Below, piece after piece: positions 12,032 to 23,262 of a stretch of 64,000 nt of DNA. Where the stretch lies: the NCBI GenBank assembly GCA_029204225.1, contig CM055109.1, forward strand, positions 49,066,599 through 49,130,598, in the 5' to 3' direction. The notes beneath the pieces were generated by a model. The model was not told the origin of the DNA. It made no database searches and was given only the letters and a program-made list of their open reading frames with translations. The translations under genes were made by a program, and so were the position numbers. The number at the start of each line of letters is the position of its first letter. Position 1 is the stretch's first letter. Source of the stretch: Diphasiastrum complanatum (taxonomy: Eukaryota; Streptophyta; Lycopodiopsida; Lycopodiales; Lycopodiaceae).

Positions 12032-12893
12032 TGTTGAAAATTGTCACTTCTCACTTGACATTGGTTCATGTAAATATTGATCAAACATTAGAATATGTTG
12101 ATGATATGATTTCACACGTGTGGAGCATGTTCCCATGTGTGAAAGGATGTACTTTTCATGTTTGTATATATCCAAATTGATTTTGTATCATTCTAGTTAG
12201 TGTGAACATGAAATGACTAGTTTTTAGTCAAGTTGACTAGTCACCTACAAATTAGCTTTTCCTTGCATGTGCATGAGTAAATGCTCCCACATGGCAAGTG
12301 GATGTTCACATGTGTGTATAGAGTACTAGAAGATAAGAGTTGACCATTTTCCTTAGATCCTATTTTGTAGGGAATATTCCTATATTCTAGGAGACTAGCT
12401 TTTTGGATTTTAGTCATATTCTAGAAGGTCAACTATTGGATAAGGATCAAGGATGGATCAAATGGATAGATATGAGTGATGTGGCACTCTTCACACGTGT
12501 GAAGGCCTGCTGGACTGTACCAGACTCATGGATGTACTTGATCCATAAAAGGATCATCATTTTGCTAAGAAAATTGATGAGACTTTTGCACTCTACACTT
12601 TTGTGAGATTTCTAGTCATTTGTCTTGTGATTTTTATGCATGATTGCTATCTAGTATCATTGTACTTGTTGTTTCAGGTGCAGTCCGTACAGTGGACAGT
12701 ACTCCACACGTGTGAAGCCGCTCTCACTAAAAAATGATGTGTTGATCCATTGCTCTTGCTTAAATCCAAGTGTAGTGAATCTAGATCAAGATCTAATGTG
12801 TAGAACTTGATAGATTCATTGATTAAGCAACCAATAACTCTCTATGATTGTAAAGTACAATCATTATTGTCCTAAAAACTGTAAAATTTATCA
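12032..12893 (+). repeat. 5' LTR of intact copia
   Basis: It starts TGTTGAAAATTG and ends TTTATCA. It contains three palindromes with a CACGTG core (12111, 12490 and 12704), a TATATA run near 12165 and a short palindrome gatccataaaaggatc around 12540. The TATA run could be the core promoter. The 67-codon frame inside it is duplicated in the 3' LTR and is not a gene. Confidence 0.97.
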
Positions 12894-13487
12894 TGGTATC
12901 AGAGCTAAGTAAGAGAGTGATCATTGAATCATAAATCTTGTAAAGATCATTGGCAAAATTTGTTTTTTGGCCAATACTAGTGAGGGCGAGTTCTTCTAGA
13001 GTGATAGCTTGTAATCATTTGGATCAAAACGACTTGGAGGCTGTGTATGTACTTTTCACACGTGTGAAACCGTACAGCAACTTTCAATTCAAGTTACTTT
13101 GTGTTTTTTGGTCCCAAAATCACAATACTAGTTCATTTTTGGTGCTTTTTGAAGCATAGTATTGATCTAGATTCATTCTAACTAATGCCTATGACCAAAT
13201 AGTGTTTTGGATCATTGAAGCATTTCTTTTTAGAGTCTAAGATCAGATCTAAGAGGCTGATTTGTTCAGATCCTTAGTTGAAGTGAAATCTCTAAGAAAA
13301 GTGTAAAGCAATTTTTTTGTGAGAGTGAAAGCTAGAAATTTTTGGTAAGATCTTTGAGTATCATTCAAGCTTGTGTGTTAGTTTGATAGAGACAAGCCTA
13401 TAGGCATTCTAGTAAGCTTTAGGCCACTTCATAGATCTTTTAAAATTCAAAAATCTTTGTGATTTTTAAAAGAGCATTCATTCTAAA
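12894..13487 (+). other. Primer-binding site and leader of intact copia
   Basis: The site TGGTATCAGAGC at 12894-12905 is complementary to the 3' end of initiator methionine tRNA, the usual primer of plant copia elements. The rest, up to the gag-pol start, is an untranslated leader. It carries a further TTCACACGTGTGAA palindrome at 13055-13068. Confidence 0.85.
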
Positions 13488-16400
13488 ATGTCATCCATGG
13501 GTGGATATTTGATGGAACCAAGTGAGAGACTCACTTCCACAAATTATTCCATTTGGAAAGTGAGAATGGAATCACTCCTAGTGATCCATGATCTATATGA
13601 CATAGTTCAAGGAGTAGAGGAAGAGCCTCAAACTCCCCAAGAACAAGCCAAATACAAGAAGAGAGCAAGATTAGCTCTACATTGCATAAAGTTAAATGTA
13701 TGCAATGACCTCTTGAAAGAGGTGTCTTCTTGTACCTCATCCAAAGAGGCTTGGGATTCATTAAAGAGCATTTATGAATCCAACAATACTTCAAGAATCC
13801 TCATGCTAAGAAATCAAGTTTTCCAAAGCATGAAAGGAAGTGGAGAGAGTGGACAAGAGTATGTTCTTAGGATCAAATCTCTTAACAAGGAGTTAAGTGC
13901 AATAGGAGAGAAGATCCAAGATCAAGAACTAGTACAAATCATTTTGAATGGTCTAAGTGATGAGTTTACCAACTTAGTCCAATCATTTGCCATTCAAGAC
14001 TCTCTTCCATCCATTGAAAAGTTGCACAATGTTCTTGTGGCTGAGGAGAGTAGGCTTCTACACCTCAAGACAAGAATGGATAGCATGTCACTTAATGGAG
14101 GAGAGGAGAAAGCTAACTTTACATCTAAAGGCAAGAAAAAGCAAAATCCATTCAAGAAAAATCAAGGCAAGGAGGCCGAGATGAAGAATGGAGGATCTAC
14201 CTCCAAAGGCAAAGTGAAGAACAAGGCAAAACTAAAGTGTTTCTTTTGTGGAAAGAAAGGACACTTTGCCTCAGAATGCTACTTGAAGAAGAATCAACAA
14301 GCCAAAGGAGATCAAGGGAACATTGCTCAAGAGGAAGAATATGAGGATGGATTCAACACATCCTTAATGGTTGCATCTACACCAACTTCAAGTCAAGACA
14401 CATGGTGGATAGATAGTGGGGCTAGTTCCCACATGTCCTTTAACAAGCATTATTTTTCTACTCTTCTATCTTGTAATGACTCTAAGAAGTCAATATACAC
14501 TGCTAGTGATCAAGCATGCAAGATAGATGGCATAGGATCTATACCTCTTTGTTTAGGCACATCTAAAAGGATAGATCTAGATAATGTTTTGTATGTTCCT
14601 ACCATTTCAAGAAACTTGCTTAGTGTAGGACAATTAATGGACAATGGACTAGATGTACATTTCAAGAATGGAGTTTGTTCCATCTTGAAAAATGATAAGT
14701 GCATAGCTAGTGGCATTAAGCAAGGTAGACTTTTCAAGTTGGATGCTAATGTTGCAAGTGAAAGTGTGAACTTGGCTAGGGAGGAGCTAACTCAAGTGGA
14801 GCTTTGGCATAAGAGATTAGGCCATCCTAATCTTCAATCTATGGAGTCAATGGCAAGCAAGGAACTAGCTCTCGGCCTACCAAGAGCTTTCAAGAAGTGT
14901 GGAAAAATGTGTGAGGCATGTGGCCTTGCAAAGTCACACAAATCTTCTTACAAGAAATCTTCATCAAGATCTCTCTCTCCCTTGGATCTCATACATTATG
15001 ATGTACATAGTTTTTCACATGCAAGTAATGGAGGTGCCTTGATGTATGTAACTTTTATAGATGATTGTACTAGATTCACATGGATTGAGTTACTATCAAA
15101 GAAAAATCTTGTTTATGAAGCTTTCATTAAGTTCAAGTCTCTAGTAGAGAAACAACTTAGTACTTCTATCAAAGCACTAAGATGTGATAATGGAGGAGAG
15201 TACACCTCCAATAAAATGAAAGACTTTTGTGAGATCAATGGTATTAAGTTACAATACACTTGTTCCTACACCCCTCAACAAAATGGGGTGGCTGAGAGGA
15301 AAAATAGGAGTCTATGTGAGTGTGCAAAGTCCTTGAGGCTTGATGCATCACTTCCCATCTCATTTTGGGGAGAAGCCATAACATGTGCTAATTATTTGTG
15401 TAATAGACTTCCTAGTAGTGCTATAGATGGGATCTCACCTTATCAAGCCTTGTTTGATAAGAAACCCAATGTAAAATATTTTAAGATCTTTGGATGTACT
15501 TGTTATGTACACATTCCTTTGGAGACTAGAAGGAAAGAAGATGCTACCTCCTTCAAAGGAATCTTTGTTGGCTATGGAGAAAATAGCAAGGGATATAGGA
15601 TATATGATCCTACATCCAAGAAAGTAAAGGTAAGCAAGGATGTACTTTTTGATGAGTCACAATTTGCTAAGAGCTTGTCAAATGGATCTAACCCATTGTG
15701 CATTGAAGATCTTGACAAATCCGAGGAGGATCTTGACAAACCCGAGGAGGATCATGACAAACCCGAGGATGGAGATTTGGATCCAAGTCAAAAGGGGCCA
15801 AGAAGATCATCAAGGAGCAAGGCCGAGCCCTCAAGGCTTACCTATGTGGACAAGGGAAAGCAAAAGGAAGGCTCTACATCTTCTACCTCTTACTCTTTTT
15901 TAGCTACATTGATTGAAGAACCATCATCTTTTGAAGAAGCATGTAAATCTAAAGTTTGGAGAGATGCAATGCAAGTAGAGTATGATGCATTAGAAGAAAA
16001 TCATACTTGGAATCTTGTAAATCTTCCAAGAGGAAAGAAACCACTTGCATGTAAGTGGATTTATAGAATTAAGTACAATCAAGATGGATCTATTAGTAAA
16101 TACAAAGCTAGGCTTGTTGCTAAGGGATTTCTTCAAATAAAAGGATTGGATTATGAAGAAACATTTGCACCTGTAGCTAAGCTTGTAACTATTAGATTAA
16201 TCATTTGCATTGCTACTTTGTTCAAATGGGATCTCTACCAAATGGATGTGACAAATGCCTTCTTGAATGGCTTCTTAGAAGAGGAAATCTACATGATGCA
16301 ACCCGAGGGCTTCATCAAGATTGGTGAGGAGCAAAAGGTGTGCTACTTAAGGAAGAGCCTATATGGCTTGAAGCAAGCACCTAGAGCTTGGTACTCTAGG

Positions 16401-17468
16401 TTGCATGATTTTCTCTATTCCCTTGGCTTTGTACTAAGTGCTTATGAACCTTCTTTATATTTCAAATGTAATGAAGGAAAGATCATCATTTTGGTTCTTT
16501 ATGTTGATGACATCATTATGACAGGAAATGATGATGATGGCATAGGCAAAGTAAAAGTTGACTTATCTAGTGAGTTCAAGATGGTAGATCTAGGCTTCCT
16601 AAAGTTTATACTTGGGATAGAAGTGTCTAGAAGTAGCAATTGTACTTTCATAAGTCAATCTAAGTATGCTACTTCCATTCTTGAAAGATTTGGTATGAAA
16701 GATTGTAAGGGGATTGACACCCCTATGGAGCATGTTGTGAAAGCAACTAATGAAGGTGATGAAGCATCCTTTGAGGACATCACTCTCTTTAGGAAGCTTA
16801 TAGGCTCTCTAATCTATTTAACCATCACTAGACCTGACTTAAGTTTTTGTGTAAGCAAGTTGAGTCAAAGTATGCAAGCTCCTTTAATTCATCATTGGAA
16901 AAGTGCCAAGAGAGTACTTAGATATGTTTCTAGTACTAGATTTTTTGGTATACTTTATGAAGGATCTAACTTGCACTTGAGAGCCTACTCGGATTCAGAT
17001 TTTGCAGGTGACAAGATGGATAGGAAGTCCATTAGTGCATTTGCAACATTTCTTTGTGGAGGAGTGATATCTTGGCTTTCCAAAAAGCAAGATACAATCT
17101 CACTATCTTCTTGTGAAGCCGAGTACAAGGCATTGACTTCAACAACCAAAGAGCTCTTATGGCTAAGAAGACTCTTGATGGAACTACATGTGCTAGAGGC
17201 CGAGGAGATCCCTTACATATTTTGTGACAATCAAGCTTCTCAACAAATTGCTTCAAATCCTATCTTCCATGCTAGAACAAAGCATATTGAGATAGCTCAC
17301 CACTTTGTGAGGGAGAAGGTACAATCCAAGGAAGTGCAACTACATCATGTACCATCATCCGAATGCATAGCTGATATCTTAACCAAACCATTGTCCAAAG
17401 ATCCATTTTTTAAGTTAAGATATGCTCTTGGAATTGTAGATAGATGTACACTAGATTTGCCAAGTTAG
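13488..17468 (+). CDS. Copia gag-pol polyprotein, intact, 1326 aa
   Basis: This single open frame encodes all proteins needed for copia retrotransposition. The gag part has a CCHC knuckle at residues 251-264 (CFFCGKKGHFASEC). The aspartic protease has its DSG at residues 309-311 (WWIDSGASSHM). Integrase has a zinc-binding histidine near 441 and a catalytic triad at D505, D567 and E603, the last two separated by 35 residues as expected. Reverse transcriptase has YVDD with aspartates 1007-1008, plus AFLNGFLEEEIYM and YGLKQAPRAWYS. RNase H includes AYSDSDFAGD near 1169, SCEAEYKAL and KHIEIAHHFV. A seven-residue acidic repeat (DLDKxEE) occurs three times at residues 741-761, between integrase and RT. 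The start follows a clear leader, and the stop lies 13 bases before the 3' LTR. No frameshift or lost catalytic residue is visible. Confidence 0.97.
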   Translation: MSSMGGYLMEPSERLTSTNYSIWKVRMESLLVIHDLYDIVQGVEEEPQTPQEQAKYKKRARLALHCIKLNVCNDLLKEVSSCTSSKEAWDSLKSIYESNNTSRILMLRNQVFQSMKGSGESGQEYVLRIKSLNKELSAIGEKIQDQELVQIILNGLSDEFTNLVQSFAIQDSLPSIEKLHNVLVAEESRLLHLKTRMDSMSLNGGEEKANFTSKGKKKQNPFKKNQGKEAEMKNGGSTSKGKVKNKAKLKCFFCGKKGHFASECYLKKNQQAKGDQGNIAQEEEYEDGFNTSLMVASTPTSSQDTWWIDSGASSHMSFNKHYFSTLLSCNDSKKSIYTASDQACKIDGIGSIPLCLGTSKRIDLDNVLYVPTISRNLLSVGQLMDNGLDVHFKNGVCSILKNDKCIASGIKQGRLFKLDANVASESVNLAREELTQVELWHKRLGHPNLQSMESMASKELALGLPRAFKKCGKMCEACGLAKSHKSSYKKSSSRSLSPLDLIHYDVHSFSHASNGGALMYVTFIDDCTRFTWIELLSKKNLVYEAFIKFKSLVEKQLSTSIKALRCDNGGEYTSNKMKDFCEINGIKLQYTCSYTPQQNGVAERKNRSLCECAKSLRLDASLPISFWGEAITCANYLCNRLPSSAIDGISPYQALFDKKPNVKYFKIFGCTCYVHIPLETRRKEDATSFKGIFVGYGENSKGYRIYDPTSKKVKVSKDVLFDESQFAKSLSNGSNPLCIEDLDKSEEDLDKPEEDHDKPEDGDLDPSQKGPRRSSRSKAEPSRLTYVDKGKQKEGSTSSTSYSFLATLIEEPSSFEEACKSKVWRDAMQVEYDALEENHTWNLVNLPRGKKPLACKWIYRIKYNQDGSISKYKARLVAKGFLQIKGLDYEETFAPVAKLVTIRLIICIATLFKWDLYQMDVTNAFLNGFLEEEIYMMQPEGFIKIGEEQKVCYLRKSLYGLKQAPRAWYSRLHDFLYSLGFVLSAYEPSLYFKCNEGKIIILVLYVDDIIMTGNDDDGIGKVKVDLSSEFKMVDLGFLKFILGIEVSRSSNCTFISQSKYATSILERFGMKDCKGIDTPMEHVVKATNEGDEASFEDITLFRKLIGSLIYLTITRPDLSFCVSKLSQSMQAPLIHHWKSAKRVLRYVSSTRFFGILYEGSNLHLRAYSDSDFAGDKMDRKSISAFATFLCGGVISWLSKKQDTISLSSCEAEYKALTSTTKELLWLRRLLMELHVLEAEEIPYIFCDNQASQQIASNPIFHARTKHIEIAHHFVREKVQSKEVQLHHVPSSECIADILTKPLSKDPFFKLRYALGIVDRCTLDLPS

Positions 17469-17481
17469 AAGTGAGGAGGAG

Positions 17482-18343
17482 TGTTGAAAATTGTCACTTC
17501 TCACTTGACATTGGTTCATGTAAATATTGATCAAACATTAGAATATGTTGATGATATGATTTCACACGTGTGGAGCATGTTCCCATGTGTGAAAGGATGT
17601 ACTTTTCATGTTTGTATATATCCAAATTGATTTTGTATCATTCTAGTTAGTGTGAACATGAAATGACTAGTTTTTAGTCAAGTTGACTAGTCACCTACAA
17701 ATTAGCTTTTCCTTGCATGTGCATGAGTAAATGCTCCCACATGGCAAGTGGATGTTCACATGTGTGTATAGAGTACTAGAAGATAAGAGTTGACCATTTT
17801 CCTTAGATCCTATTTTGTAGGGAATATTCCTATATTCTAGGAGACTAGCTTTTTGGATTTTAGTCATATTCTAGAAGGTCAACTATTGGATAAGGATCAA
17901 GGATGGATCAAATGGATAGATATGAGTGATGTGGCACTCTTCACACGTGTGAAGGCCTGCTGGACTGTACCAGACTCATGGATGTACTTGATCCATAAAA
18001 GGATCATCATTTTGCTAAGAAAATTGATGAGACTTTTGCACTCTACACTTTTGTGAGATTTCTAGTCATTTGTCTTGTGATTTTTATGCATGATTGCTAT
18101 CTAGTATCATTGTACTTGTTGTTTCAGGTGCAGTCCGTACAGTGGACAGTACTCCACACGTGTGAAGCCGCTCTCACTAAAAAATGATGTGTTGATCCAT
18201 TGCTCTTGCTTAAATCCAAGTGTAGTGAATCTAGATCAAGATCTAATGTGTAGAACTTGATAGATTCATTGATTAAGCAACCAATAACTCTCTATGATTG
18301 TAAAGTACAATCATTATTGTCCTAAAAACTGTAAAATTTATCA
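17482..18343 (+). repeat. 3' LTR of intact copia
   Basis: It is 862 bp, the same length as the 5' LTR and apparently the same sequence. It follows a polypurine tract directly and is followed by the ATTTA target duplication. Confidence 0.97.
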
Positions 18344-18750
18344 ATTTATACCTCCACAGTGTGGCGTTTACAAGATAGCTAGACGTAGAATCACAAGACT
18401 AGTTAACGCTAATCAACTAGTTAGTTAGTCTCCGTCGTTGCCACTCGTTTCAGCTGGGTGTGAAGTCTATGACTCCAAGCCCGTTGAGCTGCCAGCTGGC
18501 AGCATGAAAGATTTCTCTTCGTTTGTTTTGTAATCTCCTGTTTGCTTTCGTTCTTTTCATTTCTTTCGTAGTTTTTGTTTTGTGTCCCTTTGTGGTTTGC
18601 GGGCTTGGAGGTGTGTTTACAATTCACGAATGATTCGCGAATCGTTCGTGCTTCAAGTCAGGGGACGTTGACTGTCGCGAATTGTTCTCGTTCGACCTTC
18701 GTTTCTTGTTTGTGCTGCGACAAAGTTGCAGGAGTTCACCATTTCTGGCA
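18344..18750 (-). repeat. Right (5') LTR of minus-strand copia, part 2
   Basis: The LTR interrupted at 12031 resumes here with the duplicated ATTTA and then follows the left LTR (7146-7513) to its end at ...TTTCTGGCA. The TACAT target duplication of the older element follows at 18751-18755. Confidence 0.92.
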
Positions 18751-19306
18751 TACATGATGTCTCTTCTCCAATGGCTATCCTTGATGAACTAAAAACATAT
18801 TTAAGAAAAGATATGCAATTAGAAGAAATTACCAAATCAAAAATGACAAAATAAACAAGGAAGATATGTGACATAGAGTGAAAGCCGTAGAACACTTGTG
18901 AAACAAAAAGTCATTCATCAACATGTATAATTCACCTGGACAATTTCATGTTTCTATTGATCTTGTAGAGTAATGAAGGATCAATAACAAGGTAGGAATA
19001 GTGACATTGAATCTACCATCGTTGATAGTAGATACTGTAAGATGTAGTTATGGTGGAGCTACTATGTCTTGATGACCTCTCTGAGCAAGAGATTCAGAAC
19101 CGAATCTCTATCTGGATTTCTGATTCCTAGATGTATTGTGTATTGGCGCATTGGAAAGTTTATCAGCATGTGGAAAGAAAAATAGATTTGAGGTTGCAGA
19201 AGTGGAGAAAAACTGTCAATTCTTTGTGGAGGTTGCTCTTGGTTGGACATTGTAGCAGATGACAGAATATTGGTTTCACTTTCCTCCTACAAGGACTCAT
19301 GTCATA
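18751..19306 (-). other. Internal sequence of outer element, no domain seen
   Basis: This piece begins with the TACAT target duplication of the inserted copia element. The short frame at 19062-19250 has no recognisable motif. It lies downstream of the gag remnant in the direction of the outer element, where pol would be expected, but nothing pol-like is visible. Confidence 0.4.
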
Positions 19307-20782
19307 TTAGTGTCTTTGTGCATTATGGAGCTGGTGAATTGCGTGGTAATGTAGAAGTTTGCAAAAAACTTCTCGAGTGAGCAACAGGTTGAGCGGTTGG
19401 GTGCTATGGTGCTCGTGTTGTGTTGTCGTGAGGATCCTATCGGGAGTCATAACTAACGTGTCAGGCAGGTAGGATCTTAAAAGGTTGTTTGGACAGTCTT
19501 TGAAACTGTGTTTTTTGACACAGTCGGGACACTCGGCATGGTATTTGGTCTTGACTGGACAATCAACCATGAAATGGCCGATTTCACTACAGATGAAACA
19601 TCTGTTATTTAATGGCCCTTGTATAACGGCATAGCCATCTTGTATGGCTAATGGTTCTGGATTTTCTGGTGGATATTCATGATAAGGCAAGGAATGTCCA
19701 GATGTTGTTCTTCATATTTTTGGACTGTATGTGCTTGGATAGGCTGATATGAAGGACAAGCATCAGTAGGATGCATAGCCCGGCAACGTGGGCACCATAT
19801 TGGTTTTCGTCTATAAGGTACATGTGCAGTGTTTTGCTGACCAGGTATACTGCTTTGGATAGACTTCAGGGTAATTTGAAACTAATTGGTGAGTTTCTCC
19901 ATCTGTAGTTGATGTTGCTTATTAAGCAACTCCAACTGGGATTTCCAAAGCTGATCTCGGCGAGTGTCCTCGATCGGCTTCGACTCATGGACAGGAGCAC
20001 GTGGTGCTCTCCTTTCTCTGGATTCGTCAACATCTGATCCCTTGTATTCTTCTTTGATGGCATCAGACATAGCTAACTTTAGGCTCATATATTCATCATT
20101 GGATTTAAGCTCGCGTCTAATCCATCTTGGAAGGACGACTAAGAACCAGATGATGAGCATCTGTTCAGAGGGCTGTTCTTGTACTTGACTTTTGTGGCAT
20201 TTGAAACGCTCGATATAGTCTTGGACACGTTTATTTTTTGCCATCTTGATGTAACTCAATTTGACAAATGGACTCTCGATCAAGCAAAAGGGCTTAAAAC
20301 GCTTGATAAAGGACTCTTTCAAAATTGACCAATCTGCTTATCTTCATGATTGAGGTTAAAAAACTAGTCATGTGCTTTAGCGATCATGGTCATTGAAAAC
20401 AGTTGGACCATAGCAATAGGAGATGTTTCGCCATACACATCACATGCATTCTCAAATATTTGCAAAAATCTTTGAGGGTCCGAACTACCGTCAAACTTTG
20501 GTAGATCTAGCTTGGGTGTACGTCTCTCAAGATGAGCACGTGGGTAGCAAAAGCACCATTAAGGTGGGTTCTGGCCTGGGAGGGTTCAACGCCATAAGAA
20601 TGGGCTCGTGCTCTTGAAGACTCGGCCCTATCAGGTTCTTGTTCCTCGAATGGGTTTGCGGATGATCCATGTTTTTGGGCCCGCATTTGGTAGAACTTAT
20701 GATGTTTGATTTGTTTAGCTACAGGGGACCTGATCTCGTATGGATAATCTTTTAGGAGTTCAGGATCTTTTTGTTGGTCCAT
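19307..20782 (-). pseudogene. Gag remnant of outer element
   Basis: Three minus-strand frames form one broken gag. The start at 20782 reads MDQQKDPELLKDYPYEIRS. The frame 19882-20322 has a capsid-like helical segment (MKESFIKRFKPF, VQDYIERFKCH, WIRRELKSNDEYMSLKLAMSD) and a basic coiled tail. The frame 19307-19690 has a CCHC knuckle (CFICSEIGHFMVDC). Frame breaks lie at about 20322-20507 and 19690-19882. The same kind of capsid tail and coiled segment recurs at 47371-48290 and 51609-52071, so several element families here share this gag type. Confidence 0.65.
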
Positions 20783-21924
20783 TGGGATACTGTTGTGTCT
20801 TTTTGGTGTTGGGTATGAGTTTCTAGTGTTTTTGAAGTTTTTGAGATTTTTTGGTTTTCTTTTGGATTTTTAGGGTGTTTAAGGAAGTGAAGGAGGAGAC
20901 TCAGTATGAAAAGGGCTGTCTATTGGTATGGGTGTTATTTTTTTGAGATTTTTTTTGGTGTTCATGCCTCTTTTTTTTTTCAGACTGTAAGACTTGGGGA
21001 AGATGGTGGTTCGGTCGAAATGGCAATTAGAGGTGTTGATCAAAAGTTATGTGCTTTGGTGTGGATTTGGTCCGGTCGAGATGGTGAGCAACTCCTTCGG
21101 GCGATATGGTGAGCAACTCCTTCGGTCGAGATTTGTGCAAGGGCTCCAGTTGAGATCTCACTGGAACGTTCCGATTGAGAGCTGACGCGAATACTCCGGT
21201 CGAGATTTGACTGAAAAGCTTCGGTCGAGATTTGAGCGACGCTTCGGTCAAGATCTGATGCGACGCTTTGGCCGAGATCTGACGCGACGCTTCGGTCGAG
21301 ATCTCAGCAGGTTGAGATTTCAAAAAGGGCTCCGGTTGAGATTTCAGAAATGGGCTCCAGTTCAGATTTCAAAAATGGCTCCAGTTGAGACTGGAAGCAT
21401 GAGGGGATGGGAGGAGCGTGAGCGTCTATGTTGGCAGGACATGATTTGTTCTGGTTGTTCTGATTCGTTGGAGGTGAATGCGTAGTGGAGTTGGCTCTGT
21501 TAGGAGAAGAGAGTAATCTGATGGAGGACGTCTGCAGGAGCATGAGAGTTTTGTGTTTAAAATTGTTGCAGGAGCGTCCGGACTTGGCGTTGAATGAAAT
21601 CCAGCTCTGTTAGTGCGTTTGGTAATAATGAGACAGCCAAAAGATTTGCGAGTTTATCAGCCAGTGGATCTGGGCAATGATATAGCCATTGATGTGGCTC
21701 TGTCCAGTTGATAATGCATGCAGATTCTGAAGAATGGTGCACACAGTATCGACTGATTTGACAGTATAGTGAGGAGCATTGAAAATCAAGAATGGTTTAG
21801 GAATACAGAGTATTATAGCCTTTTTAGAAACTCAAATATGTGGAATGATCAGAGTTTGTTTGCAGGGATCTGAGTGGGGACAATGTTGCAGCTCTTATAG
21901 ATTTAGATGCATTGGAGTTCAAGT
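20783..21924 (-). other. Leader of outer element, with minisatellite
   Basis: This region lies between the gag start and the primer site in the minus direction. It holds a degenerate tandem repeat at about 21007-21396. No other feature is recognised; the short frames here follow the repeat and are not convincing. Confidence 0.5.
21007..21396 (+). repeat. Degenerate minisatellite, about 24-30 bp unit
   Basis: About a dozen or more imperfect units with a core like ttcggtcgagat or ctccgttgagatt recur at short intervals. The middle units are GC-rich (gcgacgcttcggtcgagatc), and the right-hand units change to ggctccagttgagatttcaa. The array lies in the leader of the outer element. Confidence 0.75.
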
Positions 21925-21938
21925 GGCAACGGTGCCAA
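21925..21938 (-). other. Primer-binding site of outer element
   Basis: On the minus strand, directly next to the LTR end at 21940, the sequence reads TGGCACCGTTGCCA. It resembles the TGGCGCCGTTGCC site of Tat/Athila-type gypsy elements and the site at 53648-53667 in this window. It fixes the orientation of the outer element. Confidence 0.65.
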
Positions 21939-21939
21939 A

Positions 21940-23262
21940 TGTTGATAGATTCATTGTCTGTCTACTAGGTTTTCTCTTCTTCTCTGCATATAGCTTATGC
22001 TACCTTTGTTCTGGTTGTTAGCTAGGCATGTTCTTGATCATTTCTGTTTGGTTCAATGCCCAGATCAGGCAGCAGATTCTCAGGGTTGTAGTATAGTTCA
22101 ACCTGTCACGGATACTCAGATTTTGAATACTCTTGATCTCTTGAAATCACTTGCAATCATTCTACCATGCAAGCACACCAAGAATGTCCAAAAACAGCTC
22201 TTCTTAAAACACGGTTGGGCATTACTATGGCACATACAAATGGAATGCTACAACAGGTCATAGCAAAAGAAAACTAAACTACTTGCAAGACCAGAAAACC
22301 TAGACTAGCATGCCACATTCCACATAAAAAACAAAAAAATTAATTTCTACAAGCATTCAAGAACCAAGAAGCTTCATCTTGTTTCCAAGAAACTCAAAAA
22401 ACCAAAACGTAAATGAATTTGCAAGATCTATACCACATTGTTGGCTACAAATCTCTTGGATGCTTGCAACCTACATTAATCCACAAACAAGAAATGAAAT
22501 CTAATCCACAACTAGGAAAGCAAGAAAACTAATCCACTCTAAAGTTCACAACCACACACAATATGAATGGAAGGGCATGATCATAGGGGCATCACCAAGA
22601 AAACCATCATGATCAAGGAGCTTAGTGTAGCATCAAACTCATGGAAAATCTTCTTATTAAGCATGGAGTAGATACAATGCAAAAAGCTCCTCTTCACAAA
22701 GAGGGAGTCTCTTAAATAAGCAAGAGAGAGCTCCTTAGGTGGCATCCTAGTGGATTTCCACATTACACAAATTACAAGTGGAATAATGCTCTCCACTAGA
22801 GATCACCATCAAAAGGTGGCTCACTCTACTTTCTTTAAGAGGGGTCTACTTGCATTTATTACATTTGCCTAAAAATACTAATTCCTACATGGTCATTCCA
22901 TCTTTCGAAATTCACCATGAGGCTTACACAGTTCTTACTTGTCATTTCTAACTAGCATTTCTCGGCTCTCAGTCTTCGTTCGTCTCATTTTCTTAGAGAC
23001 CTCCTCGGTCTAAGTGAGAGGTGCTCTTAGGTAGCTCTATCCGATTATCTTGGGGATTCATCAGAATCAGCCAACAACATCCCACCCCTAATGTATTGTA
23101 GGACCCACTGTAACTCATATTGAATGATGTCGCTTTGCTTTGCATTGGCATTTTTTATTGTCACTTGGAAAAGCGTAGATCCTCGTTCGCTTACATAAAA
23201 CCAAGTGTTTATTGTTGTCGGTCTTTATCAAAAAACTGTTTTTGCAATTTGCCGCAGTGAAA
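21940..23262 (-). repeat. Right (5') LTR of outer element
   Basis: This copy of the 222-1557 LTR starts TGTTGATAG. Similarity to the left copy ends within a few bases of 23262, exactly where sequence belonging to the next copia element begins. Whether the LTR is complete cannot be decided from this window. Confidence 0.65.

Larger units (their letters stand above)
12032..18343 (+). mobile_element. Intact Ty1/copia retrotransposon
   Basis: The element is 6312 bp. Its 862 bp LTRs (12032-12893 and 17482-18343) look identical when read side by side, and the flanks ATTTA (12027-12031) and ATTTA (18344-18348) are a perfect target duplication. The primer site TGGTATCAGAGC follows the 5' LTR, a purine-rich tract (gtgaggaggag) precedes the 3' LTR, and one open frame spans gag and pol. 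All parts needed for movement are present, so this is probably a very recent insertion and a candidate active element. It sits inside the LTR of an older copia element. Confidence 0.97.

Noticed and set aside
12403-12606. 67-codon frame repeated exactly at 17853-18056
   Set aside because: It appears twice only because it lies in the two LTRs of the intact copia; it has no domain.
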